Assembly (NCBI GenBank): GCA_049511335.1
Contig: JBEKYD010000207.1
Coordinates: 1-14,087, forward strand
Direction of reading: 5' to 3'
Length of the DNA stretch: 14,087 bases
Source of the DNA: JBEKYD01 sp049511335
GTDB lineage: Bacteria > Acidobacteriota > Terriglobia > Bryobacterales > Bryobacteraceae
Shown here: positions 5,256 to 13,091 of the stretch, one piece after another
Numbering within the stretch: position 1 is the first letter of the stretch
Layout of the letters: the number at the start of each line of letters is the position of its first letter
Program-made: the position numbers and the translations under genes
The notes under the pieces: generated by a model
The model's database searches: none
Seen by the model: only the letters and a program-made list of their open reading frames with translations
What the model was told of the DNA's origin: nothing

Positions 5256-7915
5256 CTCCGTCTTCCTTTCTTGCGTTTCCCGGCGGGCAGTGTCCCCGGC
5301 CCGAACAACCGGTTGAGCAGGGAATCCAAGGACTCGCCGCGGTCGAGGGCCTTGGCGGCTTCCGCAAACATCATTTTGGCGATCTCCGGCGGCATGTCCG
5401 GCGGGAGTGGCATTCCGGCGAACGCCGCGTCCATGTCCGATTCGTCGAAATCTTCGTCTTCGTCGAAATCGTCTTCGCCCTCATCGAATTCGAAATCTTC
5501 GAATGGAGCGACCGCCTCACCGCGCGCGCGGCGGCAGTTGGGGCACTGGCACGGACGCCCTAAGAATTCGCGATAGTCGGGGCCGGGACGGGACGGGGTG
5601 GGGAACGCCCGTTCGGCTTTCTCTTTTTTGAGCACCGTAGCTGCCTGTTCCGGGGTGAAGGAGAGCTCGCGAAAAGGCGTATCGGAAACCAATCCCACGG
5701 CCGCTTCCACTATGTCCATCTGGCGCGCGTGGCGCGCAAGCTGCGCCGCCGCCAAGGCGCACATGGCCCGCCGCTCTTGGAGATGCTCCGGCAAGGACCG
5801 CGCCCGCAGCAGCAGAAACCTGACTTCGTCCGTGCCGCCGCGCTCCAGCCCGGCCGCGGAAGCGGCATACGCCAGTCCCAACTGACGCAAGGACAGGCAC
5901 GCCATCGCCAGGGTCTGGAGCTGGCCCGACTGGAGCGATTGGCTGCTGCGCGAAAATTGTTTCTCCGTTTCCGCCATCCAATCGGCGGGAATCGGTTGGA
6001 TCAGGCGCATGTCCTTGGCCAGCTCGCAAACCCGAATCACGGCCTCGGGCAGGGCGGCGCGTTCGCTTTTGCCGAGCTGTGAGACGGGAGGCGGCGCATC
6101 GAGCGCGGCCTGCTTCGCGGCATTGGCCACGCCGAAGATCACCAGCGCCGCGGCCTCTTTGCTTCCGAGCACGCGCTCCACTTCGCGGCGATGCGCGGCA
6201 GCTTCGTCGTCAGCGTAGCGAACACGCGAAACCATGTAGCGCAAGGCCGCCAGGTATGCCGGCCGGTCGCCCTGTTGCGCCTGCGGCAGCGCCGCCATTT
6301 GCGCCAGCCTCTCCTCCGCCAGATGGGGTTTTTTCTGCTGGATGTGCCGCAGGGCGCTCGACGCCAGCAGACGCAGCCTCGCTCTCCGCACGGCGGGATT
6401 CACACCGTCGATGCGCTCCGCCTTCGCCAGATATTGGAGCGACGTATGGAACGCGTTTCGCTTCTCCTTCTCTTCCATCAGGAAGAGAATGGGCTCGATG
6501 TCCATCGGGCGGGCTTTGTGCCACGCTTCGGCCACATCTTCGGCCGTCCCCTTCCGGCCGCGCTTCGCCCATTCCATCCATTGCGAGAACGATTCGGTAT
6601 GCGGATCGAGCGCGCAGGCCCGCGCATACAGTTTTTCGGGGTACAGGTAATACGGCTCTTCGGCGGTCTTGCTGGATTGGCGCAATGCCATCTTTTGCAA
6701 CTCTCCCAGCAAATCGTGGGGCAGCGTTTGCAGCACGCCCGCCATGTGGAGATAGAGCGTGGCCGCTTCCGGGCCGTTGGCCGTAAACCATCCTTCGCGC
6801 ACTGCTTGCTGGCGGAACTCCTCCCACATCCTGCAGGCCTGCACGATATTTTGGGGCTCTCCTAACTGCTCCATCCCGCGCGCGAATAACCTCCAAAAAT
6901 AGGCGTCGTGCCGGGAATTCCCGCCAAGGGCCGCCTGGACCCTGTCCACGTTCAGATCGGCCAAGGAGCAGCGCACCGCAATGTGCTGTTTCAACCTTTC
7001 CATTTGATCGGGCGCAGTTTCGCGGCAAGCCTTGACGGCGTCGCGGATGGCGTTGAGAATGGCGCCGTGTTTGTCCGAGTCGAACGCCTTGTCCAATGCC
7101 TCGAGAGCCTTGCGCAGCACCCCGGGATCGGAGGTGATGGACGATACCAGCGCGGCCGCCGCGGCCGTCAGCCCTGCCGGCTTGCCGCCGAGCATCGCCT
7201 GCATCGCCGGAACCAGCCGCGCCGGCGCGGATTCCGGCTTAATGGTCTCGAGGTATCGCCGGCAGGCTTCGTCTTCGCCCCGATAGAAGCAAGCGATGGC
7301 GCGCACCAGCAGCTTCCAGGGCGCCAGGGGGCTGCGGTGCGAGACCTCCGCCAGTTCCACCGCTTCCTCGCCAACGGGCCCTTCCGTCACGGTTAGCAAC
7401 GCGCGCTGCAACCCGGAAGCCGCCTGGCGCAGAGGATGTTCCGGGGGCAACGCGGCACACTCCGCCAGCGCCCCGAGGTCAGGCTCGCGCGCGATGGTGG
7501 ATTCGATGGCGGCGCGGCGCTCCGCGCTCAGCTCGGGATCGTTCAAGGGCCGAACCAGGTCTTCGAGCCGGCCAGCTTGCACTTTTGCGGAAGCGCCGCA
7601 CCCATTCAGCCGCTGCCGCGCGGACGGATACCGCTCGCGCACCAGCTCCAGCAGCGCCTTCGCCTCCAACCCCAGATTCCGATCGAAAAGCGCCTGAATC
7701 CGCGCCGCATACGCGTCCACCAGCAATGCTTCGGAGGCGGCCGTGCCCTGCGCCTTGTGAATCTCCTTGGCGGTTTCGACGGCGACCTTATCTTTGCCGT
7801 TGGCGATCAGTTGCCGGACGCTGGCCTCCGCCGCCGCACTGAGAGGGGGCTCTTTCAAAGCGGGCGCGGCGGCTGCGGCGGAAGACGGCCGTTCGTGCTT
7901 AGTTTTGTTCCACAC
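5252..7915 (-). CDS. Large helical-repeat protein with Cys cluster and acidic/basic tail, first gene of the Hsp70 operon
   Basis: I do not recognise a named family in this 887-residue protein. After an alanine-rich N-terminus (about 1-30), residues 30-780 are almost entirely alanine/leucine/arginine-rich helices with TPR-like or alpha-solenoid spacing and few glycines or beta-type stretches. At 789-794 is a CQCPNC cluster. Residues 805-829 are strongly acidic (for example DEGEDDFDEDEDFDESD), then a predicted helix, and a basic last nine residues (GKRKKGRRR). There is no signal peptide or membrane segment, so it is probably cytoplasmic. The start is a GTG at 7915 with a weak AAAGAG ribosome site; no ATG lies near. 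The stop overlaps the J-gene start. A TPR-like scaffold heading an Hsp70/J/GrpE operon suggests it selects clients or holds the chaperones together, but that is inferred from context only. Confidence 0.85.
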   Translation of the reverse strand: MWNKTKHERPSSAAAAAPALKEPPLSAAAEASVRQLIANGKDKVAVETAKEIHKAQGTAASEALLVDAYAARIQALFDRNLGLEAKALLELVRERYPSARQRLNGCGASAKVQAGRLEDLVRPLNDPELSAERRAAIESTIAREPDLGALAECAALPPEHPLRQAASGLQRALLTVTEGPVGEEAVELAEVSHRSPLAPWKLLVRAIACFYRGEDEACRRYLETIKPESAPARLVPAMQAMLGGKPAGLTAAAAALVSSITSDPGVLRKALEALDKAFDSDKHGAILNAIRDAVKACRETAPDQMERLKQHIAVRCSLADLNVDRVQAALGGNSRHDAYFWRLFARGMEQLGEPQNIVQACRMWEEFRQQAVREGWFTANGPEAATLYLHMAGVLQTLPHDLLGELQKMALRQSSKTAEEPYYLYPEKLYARACALDPHTESFSQWMEWAKRGRKGTAEDVAEAWHKARPMDIEPILFLMEEKEKRNAFHTSLQYLAKAERIDGVNPAVRRARLRLLASSALRHIQQKKPHLAEERLAQMAALPQAQQGDRPAYLAALRYMVSRVRYADDEAAAHRREVERVLGSKEAAALVIFGVANAAKQAALDAPPPVSQLGKSERAALPEAVIRVCELAKDMRLIQPIPADWMAETEKQFSRSSQSLQSGQLQTLAMACLSLRQLGLAYAASAAGLERGGTDEVRFLLLRARSLPEHLQERRAMCALAAAQLARHARQMDIVEAAVGLVSDTPFRELSFTPEQAATVLKKEKAERAFPTPSRPGPDYREFLGRPCQCPNCRRARGEAVAPFEDFEFDEGEDDFDEDEDFDESDMDAAFAGMPLPPDMPPEIAKMMFAEAAKALDRGESLDSLLNRLFGPGTLPAGKRKKGRRR

Positions 7916-7955
7916 GCAGTTCCAGGCTCTTTCTTCTCGGGGGGGGTGTTACCTA

Positions 7956-7985
7956 ATTATGCATGGATTGGCAGGGAAATGTCAC
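7956..7985 (-). promoter_or_regulatory. Sigma70-like promoter for the Hsp70 operon
   Basis: On the minus strand, GTGACA (7985-7980) and CATAAT (7961-7956) each match the sigma70 -35 and -10 consensus at five of six bases and are 18 bases apart. Transcription would start near 7949, giving a leader of about 34 bases. That leader contains a run of eight C (7946-7939) and then GAGAAGAAAGAG before the GTG start at 7915. No heat-shock CIRCE element or sigma32-type box is evident. The assignment is from consensus only. Confidence 0.5.
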
Positions 7986-8005
7986 CTTCGCGGCCGGGAA
8001 AAAGT

Positions 8006-8123
8006 GGAGTAGGCCTTTGGCGTGCACTCCGGCCGGAGGATTCCATGGACCGCATGCCGATTTGGCCCCGTTCATCAAGGATTGGCCGTGGGTCAGCGTG
8101 AGCGCTGGCCAAAGGCCTACTCC
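8006..8123. repeat. Perfect 16-bp inverted repeat enclosing 86 bases
   Basis: The left arm GGAGTAGGCCTTTGGC (8006-8021) is the exact reverse complement of the right arm (8108-8123). Immediately inside the right arm lies a small hairpin, CAGCG-TGAG-CGCTG (8094-8107). The enclosed 86 bases are non-coding as far as I can tell. No flanking target duplication is obvious, and the arms do not extend beyond 16 bases. It could be a small dispersed repeat (MITE- or REP-like) or part of an attenuator-type structure; the sequence alone does not decide. Confidence 0.65.
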
Positions 8124-8544
8124 GTTGCAGACGGATGAATTGGGCCGGCAGGGATTGGAGAACGGAGTTTTGCTGGACGCAGCGGAGCAAGCGGGGTCGA
8201 TCTGCTGCTCGCTTGCGGCCAGAATGTCCCGTATCGGCAGAACTTTACGAGCCGCAACCTGGCTCTCGTCGTTCTCTCCTCAAATCGCTAGCCGCCCCTG
8301 GGGCGAATAGCAGCGCGGGTCGCCACTGCCGCTGATTTTATATAGCCCGGGCAGATCGTGAAGCTTGATGCAGGGTTATTGTAAGCCGAGTGCCTCTGCC
8401 GGCTCCGCGTGGCAGAAGGGCGTATCGGCGACAATCGTCCAAATGGATTCTCGAATCCTCGCCCGGAGGGTTCAGTTCTTAGTAAAGGAACAGTGAGGTG
8501 AGACCTCGTCCTGGATTCTGTCCACGTATTTGGCCGCGATCTCC

Positions 8545-11166
8545 TCACTCATGGCGCAAGGCAACCATTACGTCCACCCGCGTCGCACGGCGCGCCGGCA
8601 TATATCCGGCCACCAACGCGAAACCGCCCAAGAGCACGGCGACCGAGGTATAAGTCATCGGATCAGACGCGCTGACTCCTACGAGCAAGCTGGAAACCGC
8701 CCGTGACACGGCCAGCGCTATCCCCAGACCGATCAGTACCCCGGTTCCTATTAACCTCAACCCCTGGCCAAGTACCATCCGGAGGATGTCCTGGCCGGTT
8801 GCGCCCAAGGCCATGCGAAGGCCGATCTCATGAGTGCGCTGGCTCGCCGCATAGGAGATTACGCCGTAAACGCCGACGGTGGTCAGGAACAAAGCGAGTA
8901 TTCCGAGTCCCGCCGCCAGGTCTGCTCCTACGCGGAAGAGAAAGAAGCCCATAGTTCCTCCGAGGGATTCTTCCATCGTGCGCACATCGTACAAGGGCAG
9001 GTCTGGTGCAAGCGCACGGATCTCGTGCAGTACTTCGCGCTCAAGGGCCTTCGCGGGGCGTGAGCTGCGAACCTGAAGCGTCATCGGGGCTGTGTAGTTC
9101 TGCGATAGAGGCACATAAAAGTAGGGCTCTGCTTCGGGTGTTGGCCTCACGAATTTGGTATTTCGCGCCACGCCGACCACCTCCAGCAAGGGATTGGCCG
9201 GCTTCGTGATCCTAAATCGCTTCCCCACCGGGTCCTGTCCCGGCCATAAACGCTCCGCCATGGCTTGGCTGACAATCGCCACACGTGGTGCCGTCTCGTT
9301 GTCGGCCTCGTTAAACCCGCGACCGCGCAGGATGGGAATCCTCAGAGTCTGGAGGAGGGCAGGGTCGATAACGTTGTAAGACACTTCCGAAGGCGCCTCA
9401 CCTTGCGAGAGCGGCCGGCCTTCGATGTGAACCGTGCTCAGGAACCGATCATGAAAGAACGGGACCGAGAAGACGAAAGCGGCCGATTCCACGCCGGGCA
9501 GCGCCCGAGCCCGCGCCAGCAGTTCCCCGTAAAAATTTCTCCCTCGTGCTTCGTCATAGCCGATTTGGTGGACATCCATGCGGAGGTTGAGCACGTGATG
9601 GGGATCGAAACCCAGGTTCATCCGCTGCGCTTCTTCCAGGCTGCGGACTAACAGGCCCGCCGCAATCAGCAGCACCATTGATGCGGCAACCTGGGTAACG
9701 ACCAGCACATTGCGGGCGCGATTTCTCCTCCGGCTACCGGATAGCGCGCGTCCGCCCTCATGCAACACGATGCTCAAATTGGAGCGCCAGGCACTTCGCA
9801 TGGGGCCAAGGCCAACCATGAGACCGGCCAGCAACGCGACCCCGAACGCGTAAGCAAAGACCCGCCAATCCGGGCGAAAATCTAACTGGACCATCGGGAG
9901 ATCGATCGGCGTGCAAATCGAGCTGAGCACCATGGAAATCCACGTGCTTAGCAAGATTCCGGCCGCGCCTCCCACAATCGCCAGCAGCACGTTCTCAGTA
10001 AGCAACTGCCGCACCAGCCGGCCGCGCGCCGCGCCCAGGGCGCTCCGGACGGCCATCTCGCTTTCACGGGCGTTCCCTCGCGCACGCAGAATGCTGGCGA
10101 GATTCACGCAAGCCACCAGCAGAACGATGAACGCCAGAGTGAGGAAGATGCCCACCATGGCAGGCCAGGAGCCGGCCGAATCGGGTTGAGGCCGTGCCCG
10201 CCACTCCGGATAGGCTTCCATCGAAGTGTACTTGTTCGTTTCGGGATACTGCTCGGCGAGGCTTCGCGCTATTACTTGAAGTGAGGCGCGTCCCTGCTTC
10301 AGGCTCATCCCAGGCTTGAGCCGGGCAATGGCTCGGAGTTCTCCCTTGCCCCTTGCCGTCCAGAAACTGCTGTCCTCGATCGCAAGCATGCCTGCCGGCA
10401 GGTAAGCATCCGTCTCCGCCAATGAGAAGGTACCGTGGAACTGTTCCGGCGCTACGCCCACGATGGTGACGGCGTGCCCATTCAGCCGCGCACTCTTGCC
10501 GATGACTCCAGGGTCGCTGTTGAATTGCCGCTGCCAGCAGGTGTACCCGAGCACCAGTACCGGTGCAGCGCCGGGGGTCTCCGCTTCCGCCGGCTCGATA
10601 AGCCGCCCGAGTGCCGGCCGCACGCCCAACATCGAGAAATAGTTTCCCGTGACATAACTGGTAAGCACTTGGTGGGGCCCCTGATCCACGGCTATCCCAT
10701 CCATCCCAACGGCGAAGCCCAGCATGTCCGAGAATGCTCTGGCGTGAGCGCGATAGTCCCGATAATCCGGGTATGAGAGATCGTGGAACTCCGAAGAGCC
10801 TCTTTCTCGTGGGGCCAAGACAACCAACCGATATGCGTCTTGGACCGGTAGTGGCCGAAGGAACAAGGAGTTCACCACGCTGAAAATGGCTGTGTTCGCC
10901 CCGATCCCTACTGCTAGCGTCGCGATCGCCACCGCCGCGAAGCCCGGGTTCTTCCGGAGCCCGCGAAACGCGTAGCGCACGTCTGCCACAACGGCATCCA
11001 ACGATGTCCACTGCCAGGTCTCCCGCGCGTTCTCCGCGGCCAGCGTCAGGTTGCCGAGTTCTCGCTCGCCCGCGATCTGCACCAGCGCGTCCAGCTCCTC
11101 CTGCATATCACGCTCTTCTGCGCGCCTGCGCGACAGAAAAAGATGCTTCAGCCTTCTCCAAATCAT
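8545..11166 (-). CDS. MacB/FtsX-like ABC permease of the acidobacterial orphan type (ADOP)
   Basis: This 873-residue inner-membrane protein has the layout of acidobacterial duplicated orphan permeases. A charged cytoplasmic N-terminus (1-60) leads to the family entry segment LRKNPGFAAVAIATLAVGIG at 70-89 and continues as TM1 to about 98. A MacB-type periplasmic core follows, then a first FtsX domain with three membrane segments (including FLTLAFIVLLVACVNLASIL and LLTENVLLAIVGGAAGILL), a second periplasmic core, and a second FtsX domain at the C-terminus ending in LRHE. Such proteins resemble MacB exporters but come without an adjacent ATPase; none is seen here. Their substrates are generally unknown. 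The ATG at 11166 overlaps the padR stop (ATGA) with GAGGTGG upstream; a longer frame to 11316 only shadows padR. Expression is probably controlled by the coupled PadR regulator. Confidence 0.92.
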   Translation of the reverse strand: MIWRRLKHLFLSRRRAEERDMQEELDALVQIAGERELGNLTLAAENARETWQWTSLDAVVADVRYAFRGLRKNPGFAAVAIATLAVGIGANTAIFSVVNSLFLRPLPVQDAYRLVVLAPRERGSSEFHDLSYPDYRDYRAHARAFSDMLGFAVGMDGIAVDQGPHQVLTSYVTGNYFSMLGVRPALGRLIEPAEAETPGAAPVLVLGYTCWQRQFNSDPGVIGKSARLNGHAVTIVGVAPEQFHGTFSLAETDAYLPAGMLAIEDSSFWTARGKGELRAIARLKPGMSLKQGRASLQVIARSLAEQYPETNKYTSMEAYPEWRARPQPDSAGSWPAMVGIFLTLAFIVLLVACVNLASILRARGNARESEMAVRSALGAARGRLVRQLLTENVLLAIVGGAAGILLSTWISMVLSSICTPIDLPMVQLDFRPDWRVFAYAFGVALLAGLMVGLGPMRSAWRSNLSIVLHEGGRALSGSRRRNRARNVLVVTQVAASMVLLIAAGLLVRSLEEAQRMNLGFDPHHVLNLRMDVHQIGYDEARGRNFYGELLARARALPGVESAAFVFSVPFFHDRFLSTVHIEGRPLSQGEAPSEVSYNVIDPALLQTLRIPILRGRGFNEADNETAPRVAIVSQAMAERLWPGQDPVGKRFRITKPANPLLEVVGVARNTKFVRPTPEAEPYFYVPLSQNYTAPMTLQVRSSRPAKALEREVLHEIRALAPDLPLYDVRTMEESLGGTMGFFLFRVGADLAAGLGILALFLTTVGVYGVISYAASQRTHEIGLRMALGATGQDILRMVLGQGLRLIGTGVLIGLGIALAVSRAVSSLLVGVSASDPMTYTSVAVLLGGFALVAGYMPARRATRVDVMVALRHE

Positions 11167-11498
11167 CGTTCCACCTCGCCGGGAGCGGTCCCCATCACCC
11201 GGGTTATCGCGTCCACAAACTCCGCCCACTTGGAATGTTCCCGCGTGAGCTGCTTCCGCCCCGTGCGGGTAAGCCGGTAGTATTTTGCGCGCCGATTGTG
11301 CTCGGAGGTTTCCCACTTCGAAGCGATCCAGCCCTTTGCCTCCAACCGCTTGAGCGCCGGATACAGCGAGCCGAATTCAATCTCCAGCGTCTCGTTGGAT
11401 GTGCTGCGAATCGCCTTCGCGATGCCATATCCGTGAAGGGGTCCGAAAAGCAACGTTCTCAGGGTCAACATGTCCAGAGTGCCTTGCAGCAGCTCCAT
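11163..11498 (-). CDS. PadR-family transcriptional regulator
   Basis: This 111-residue protein is a PadR-type winged helix. LLQGTLDMLTLRTLLFGPLHGYGIAKAI (about 3-30) is the helix 1-2 region with the characteristic G-x-L/M-D-x-L opening and HGYGI; EFGSLYPALKRLEAKGWI (41-58) is the recognition helix; RAKYYRLTRTGRKQL (69-83) is the wing and start of the dimerisation helix. It has only a short C-terminal helix (PadR subfamily 2 size). The start ATG at 11498 has AGGA nine bases upstream (11511-11508). The stop overlaps the permease start by 4 bases, so the two form an operon. PadR proteins usually repress their own operon and are released by small molecules or stress; a dyad across the start codon here fits autorepression. 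Confidence 0.93.
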   Translation of the reverse strand: MELLQGTLDMLTLRTLLFGPLHGYGIAKAIRSTSNETLEIEFGSLYPALKRLEAKGWIASKWETSEHNRRAKYYRLTRTGRKQLTREHSKWAEFVDAITRVMGTAPGEVER

Positions 11499-11516
11499 AT
11501 AGAGTCATCCTATATG
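11496..11516. promoter_or_regulatory. Perfect 7-7-7 dyad over the padR start, likely PadR operator
   Basis: CATATAG (11496-11502), a 7-base spacer and CTATATG (11510-11516) form a perfect dyad. It covers the padR start codon and its ribosome site and probably the -10 region. The 7-base AT-rich arms and symmetry fit a winged-helix dimer. A minus-strand TTGATC lies about 15 bases before TATAGG, a sub-optimal spacing, so the promoter boxes are uncertain. The dyad itself is seen directly; its binding by PadR is inferred. Confidence 0.6.
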
Positions 11517-11951
11517 AAGGTGTTCTCTAGATCAAGGTCGTAATCAACCGTAGCGCAAGACTACAGGGGGGGCTTGGCTGATCATGGGCGGAGACGAAGC
11601 GTCAGAACCCAGAATCCACGCTGGCGCCGGCGAGCTTCTCGCGGTAGTTCCCGGGGCATCCATGGCGCGGGGTTGGCGCCGGTTCAGGCACTCCTGGCCA
11701 TAGCGGACCCTCCTTTCCCTTGCCCGGGCGAAAGGCCGACGTTACCAGCTACCGCGAGGTCGAGTCACGCGCGCTCGCCGAAGGGACACAATGCACTTGG
11801 CCGTATCACGCCCGACCCGTGGATGTGCACCAGCCGGCGCGGCCGGCTCTGAGAAGTTGGACGCGGGACTGCGGACAGGACTGTCGATCCAGCCGGACAG
11901 GATTGACGCTCCAACCAACGAATTCCGCGTCCGCCCCACTTTTATGGAAGC
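11517..11951. other. Intergenic region without a supported gene
   Basis: These 435 bases contain no gene I can support; short frames on both strands are low-complexity Arg/Pro/Gly shadows. Visible small features are a run of seven G (11566-11572), a 7-bp stem with a 3-base loop, AGCCGGC-gcg-GCCGGCT (11832-11848), which could act as a weak intrinsic stop for the minus-strand cassette but lacks a U-run, and two near-copies of the string CGGACAGGA around 11872-11900. Confidence 0.5.
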
Positions 11952-12491
11952 TTATGGCAACTTATCCGTAAATGCCGCCACAGCCGATGCGCGGGCCCAG
12001 AACAAGCCGGCGCCGGAACCGCTGCTGCCGATCGCGATTGCCGTCCCCATCAGGCTGGGATTCGGCGCCGCCGAGGCCGCATCTTTTTGTAGGGTGGGTA
12101 ACAGCAAACCGCAGACCCCGGCCACCGTCGTGGCGCCCAAGGAAATGCCGGTGGCCACCTGGTTGGTGGAAAAATTCCCCTGTCCTTTGATATAGGCCCC
12201 GATAGCCGCGCCCACCGCGGCGTCCGTGCAGACACGCAGGACCTTCGAAGCCACGCTCTTGCCCGTGGCTGTGCTCACCAACTGTGCGGCGGTCGAGTTC
12301 TCGATGTGCCCCAGCCCGTGGGCGACAGCCACCGCCCAGATCTGCGCCGCAGGCACATCCTGCCTGGCCCCGCTGACATCCACCTCCCACAGGGTGAGCG
12401 ACTTTCCCAGGCTCACCTGTGGGGAGAAGGTAACCGTCTGGGCGTGGACGCCAGCGGCCAGCGCCACACCCAGGAGGATCCACTTGTGCAT
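11952..12491 (-). CDS. Exported protein of unknown function
   Basis: I do not recognise this 179-residue protein. It begins with a clear signal peptide, MHKWILLGVALAAGVHA, with likely cleavage before QTVTF, so it is exported. The mature part starts with a beta-type segment (VTFSPQVSLGKSLTLWEVDVSG), and continues with alanine/glycine-rich stretches such as DAAVGAAIGAYIKG and ATTVAGVCGLLLPTL that could be weakly membrane-associated helices. Two cysteines (around CTDAA and VCGLL) could pair outside the cytoplasm. The ATG at 12491 lies one base after the stop of the upstream gene, so translation is probably coupled. It is the last gene of the three-gene cassette headed by a YiiX-like hydrolase. 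Confidence 0.7.
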   Translation of the reverse strand: MHKWILLGVALAAGVHAQTVTFSPQVSLGKSLTLWEVDVSGARQDVPAAQIWAVAVAHGLGHIENSTAAQLVSTATGKSVASKVLRVCTDAAVGAAIGAYIKGQGNFSTNQVATGISLGATTVAGVCGLLLPTLQKDAASAAPNPSLMGTAIAIGSSGSGAGLFWARASAVAAFTDKLP

Positions 12492-12492
12492 G

Positions 12493-13050
12493 TCAGGAAA
12501 CCGCTGGGGCCGGAGTTTTGACGGTCCAATAGTTATTCGGCCCAAAAATGGAGTTCATCGAGACCAGCACATACACGGCCCCATTGCTCGCGGTATAGGT
12601 CTCGCCGGCCGTGGTATAAACCGTCGGCGCGGCATTGTTATAGTATCCGTCGCCCACTGCGGCGCCCACTGGATTGGAGACAACCGGCGTCGGCGGCGTG
12701 ATCGAAGTCGAATTGGGAAGCGGTTTCGGGTAGGCCTGCCCCGTCATCTGACAGAAATACTGCAGGATCGAGCTGAGCAGTTGCTGCGATGTCCAGGCAA
12801 AGGTTCCGAACAGACAGTTCGCCACGTAGAATGGCGCGGTGGGATACTGCGGCGACAAGACCGTGATCTCGTCCACGTAGCCCAATCCGGTATTCGGATC
12901 GACGATGCCTTGGAGGTTTAACTGGTTGACCACGGGGATGAGCGTGATCCCGTACTGGGTTTCGGCTAATCCCACCGCCTGCATGACCCAGGCGTAAATC
13001 TGGTCGTAAATGGTCGCCGCCGGTGCGGCGCTTAGGTTGTTGGTAGACAC
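12493..13050 (-). CDS. Hypothetical protein, aromatic- and Thr/Pro-rich
   Basis: This 185-residue protein is not one I recognise. The N-terminal half looks globular (TIYDQIYAWVMQAVGLAETQ, then YVDEITVLSPQYPTAPFYV and a helix SSILQYFCQMTG). The second half is rich in Thr, Pro, Asn, Tyr and Gly (for example PPTPVVSNPVG, GDGYYNNAAPTVY) and looks like an extended or beta-rich surface-type segment. There is no signal peptide. The start is a GTG at 13050 with AAAGGAAA about ten bases upstream. It lies 41 bases after the hydrolase gene and 1 base before the exported-protein gene, so all three are likely co-transcribed. Its composition resembles structural proteins of phage or secretion devices, but no specific match is claimed. 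Confidence 0.68.
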   Translation of the reverse strand: MSTNNLSAAPAATIYDQIYAWVMQAVGLAETQYGITLIPVVNQLNLQGIVDPNTGLGYVDEITVLSPQYPTAPFYVANCLFGTFAWTSQQLLSSILQYFCQMTGQAYPKPLPNSTSITPPTPVVSNPVGAAVGDGYYNNAAPTVYTTAGETYTASNGAVYVLVSMNSIFGPNNYWTVKTPAPAVS

Positions 13051-13091
13051 GATGTTTTTCCTTTACCTCTTTTGAAAGTTGTTTTGCCTTT

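Larger units (their letters stand above)
7916..8544. other. Intergenic region between the Hsp70 operon and the permease operon
   Basis: These 629 bases hold the chaperone promoter (7956-7985) and a perfect 16-bp inverted repeat (8006-8123). There is no gene I can support. Open frames at 7957-8190, 7963-8310 and 8288-8548 have no ribosome site or recognisable protein character. A weak hairpin, TCTGCC/GGCAGA (8395-8416), lies past the permease stop but lacks a U-run, so it is at best a poor terminator. A 26-codon minus-strand frame (8552-8472, starting MSEEIAAKYVDRIQDE) overlaps the permease stop; it has protein-like composition but no ribosome site clear of the permease coding sequence. Confidence 0.6.

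Noticed and set aside
7963..8310. 115-codon plus-strand frame across the 16-bp inverted repeat
   Set aside because: No ribosome site, no recognisable motif, and it runs through repeat arms; treated as non-coding.
8395..8416. Hairpin after the permease gene as terminator
   Set aside because: Only a 6-bp stem with a 10-base loop and no following U-run.
8288..8548. 86-codon minus-strand frame starting with GTG over the permease stop
   Set aside because: Arg/Ser/Pro-rich composition typical of out-of-frame sequence and no motif. A different 26-codon frame (8552-8472) is noted in the gap entry but is also too short to call.
11574..11939. Short frames in the gap upstream of padR
   Set aside because: Low-complexity Arg/Pro/Gly peptides on both strands with no start signal; probably chance.
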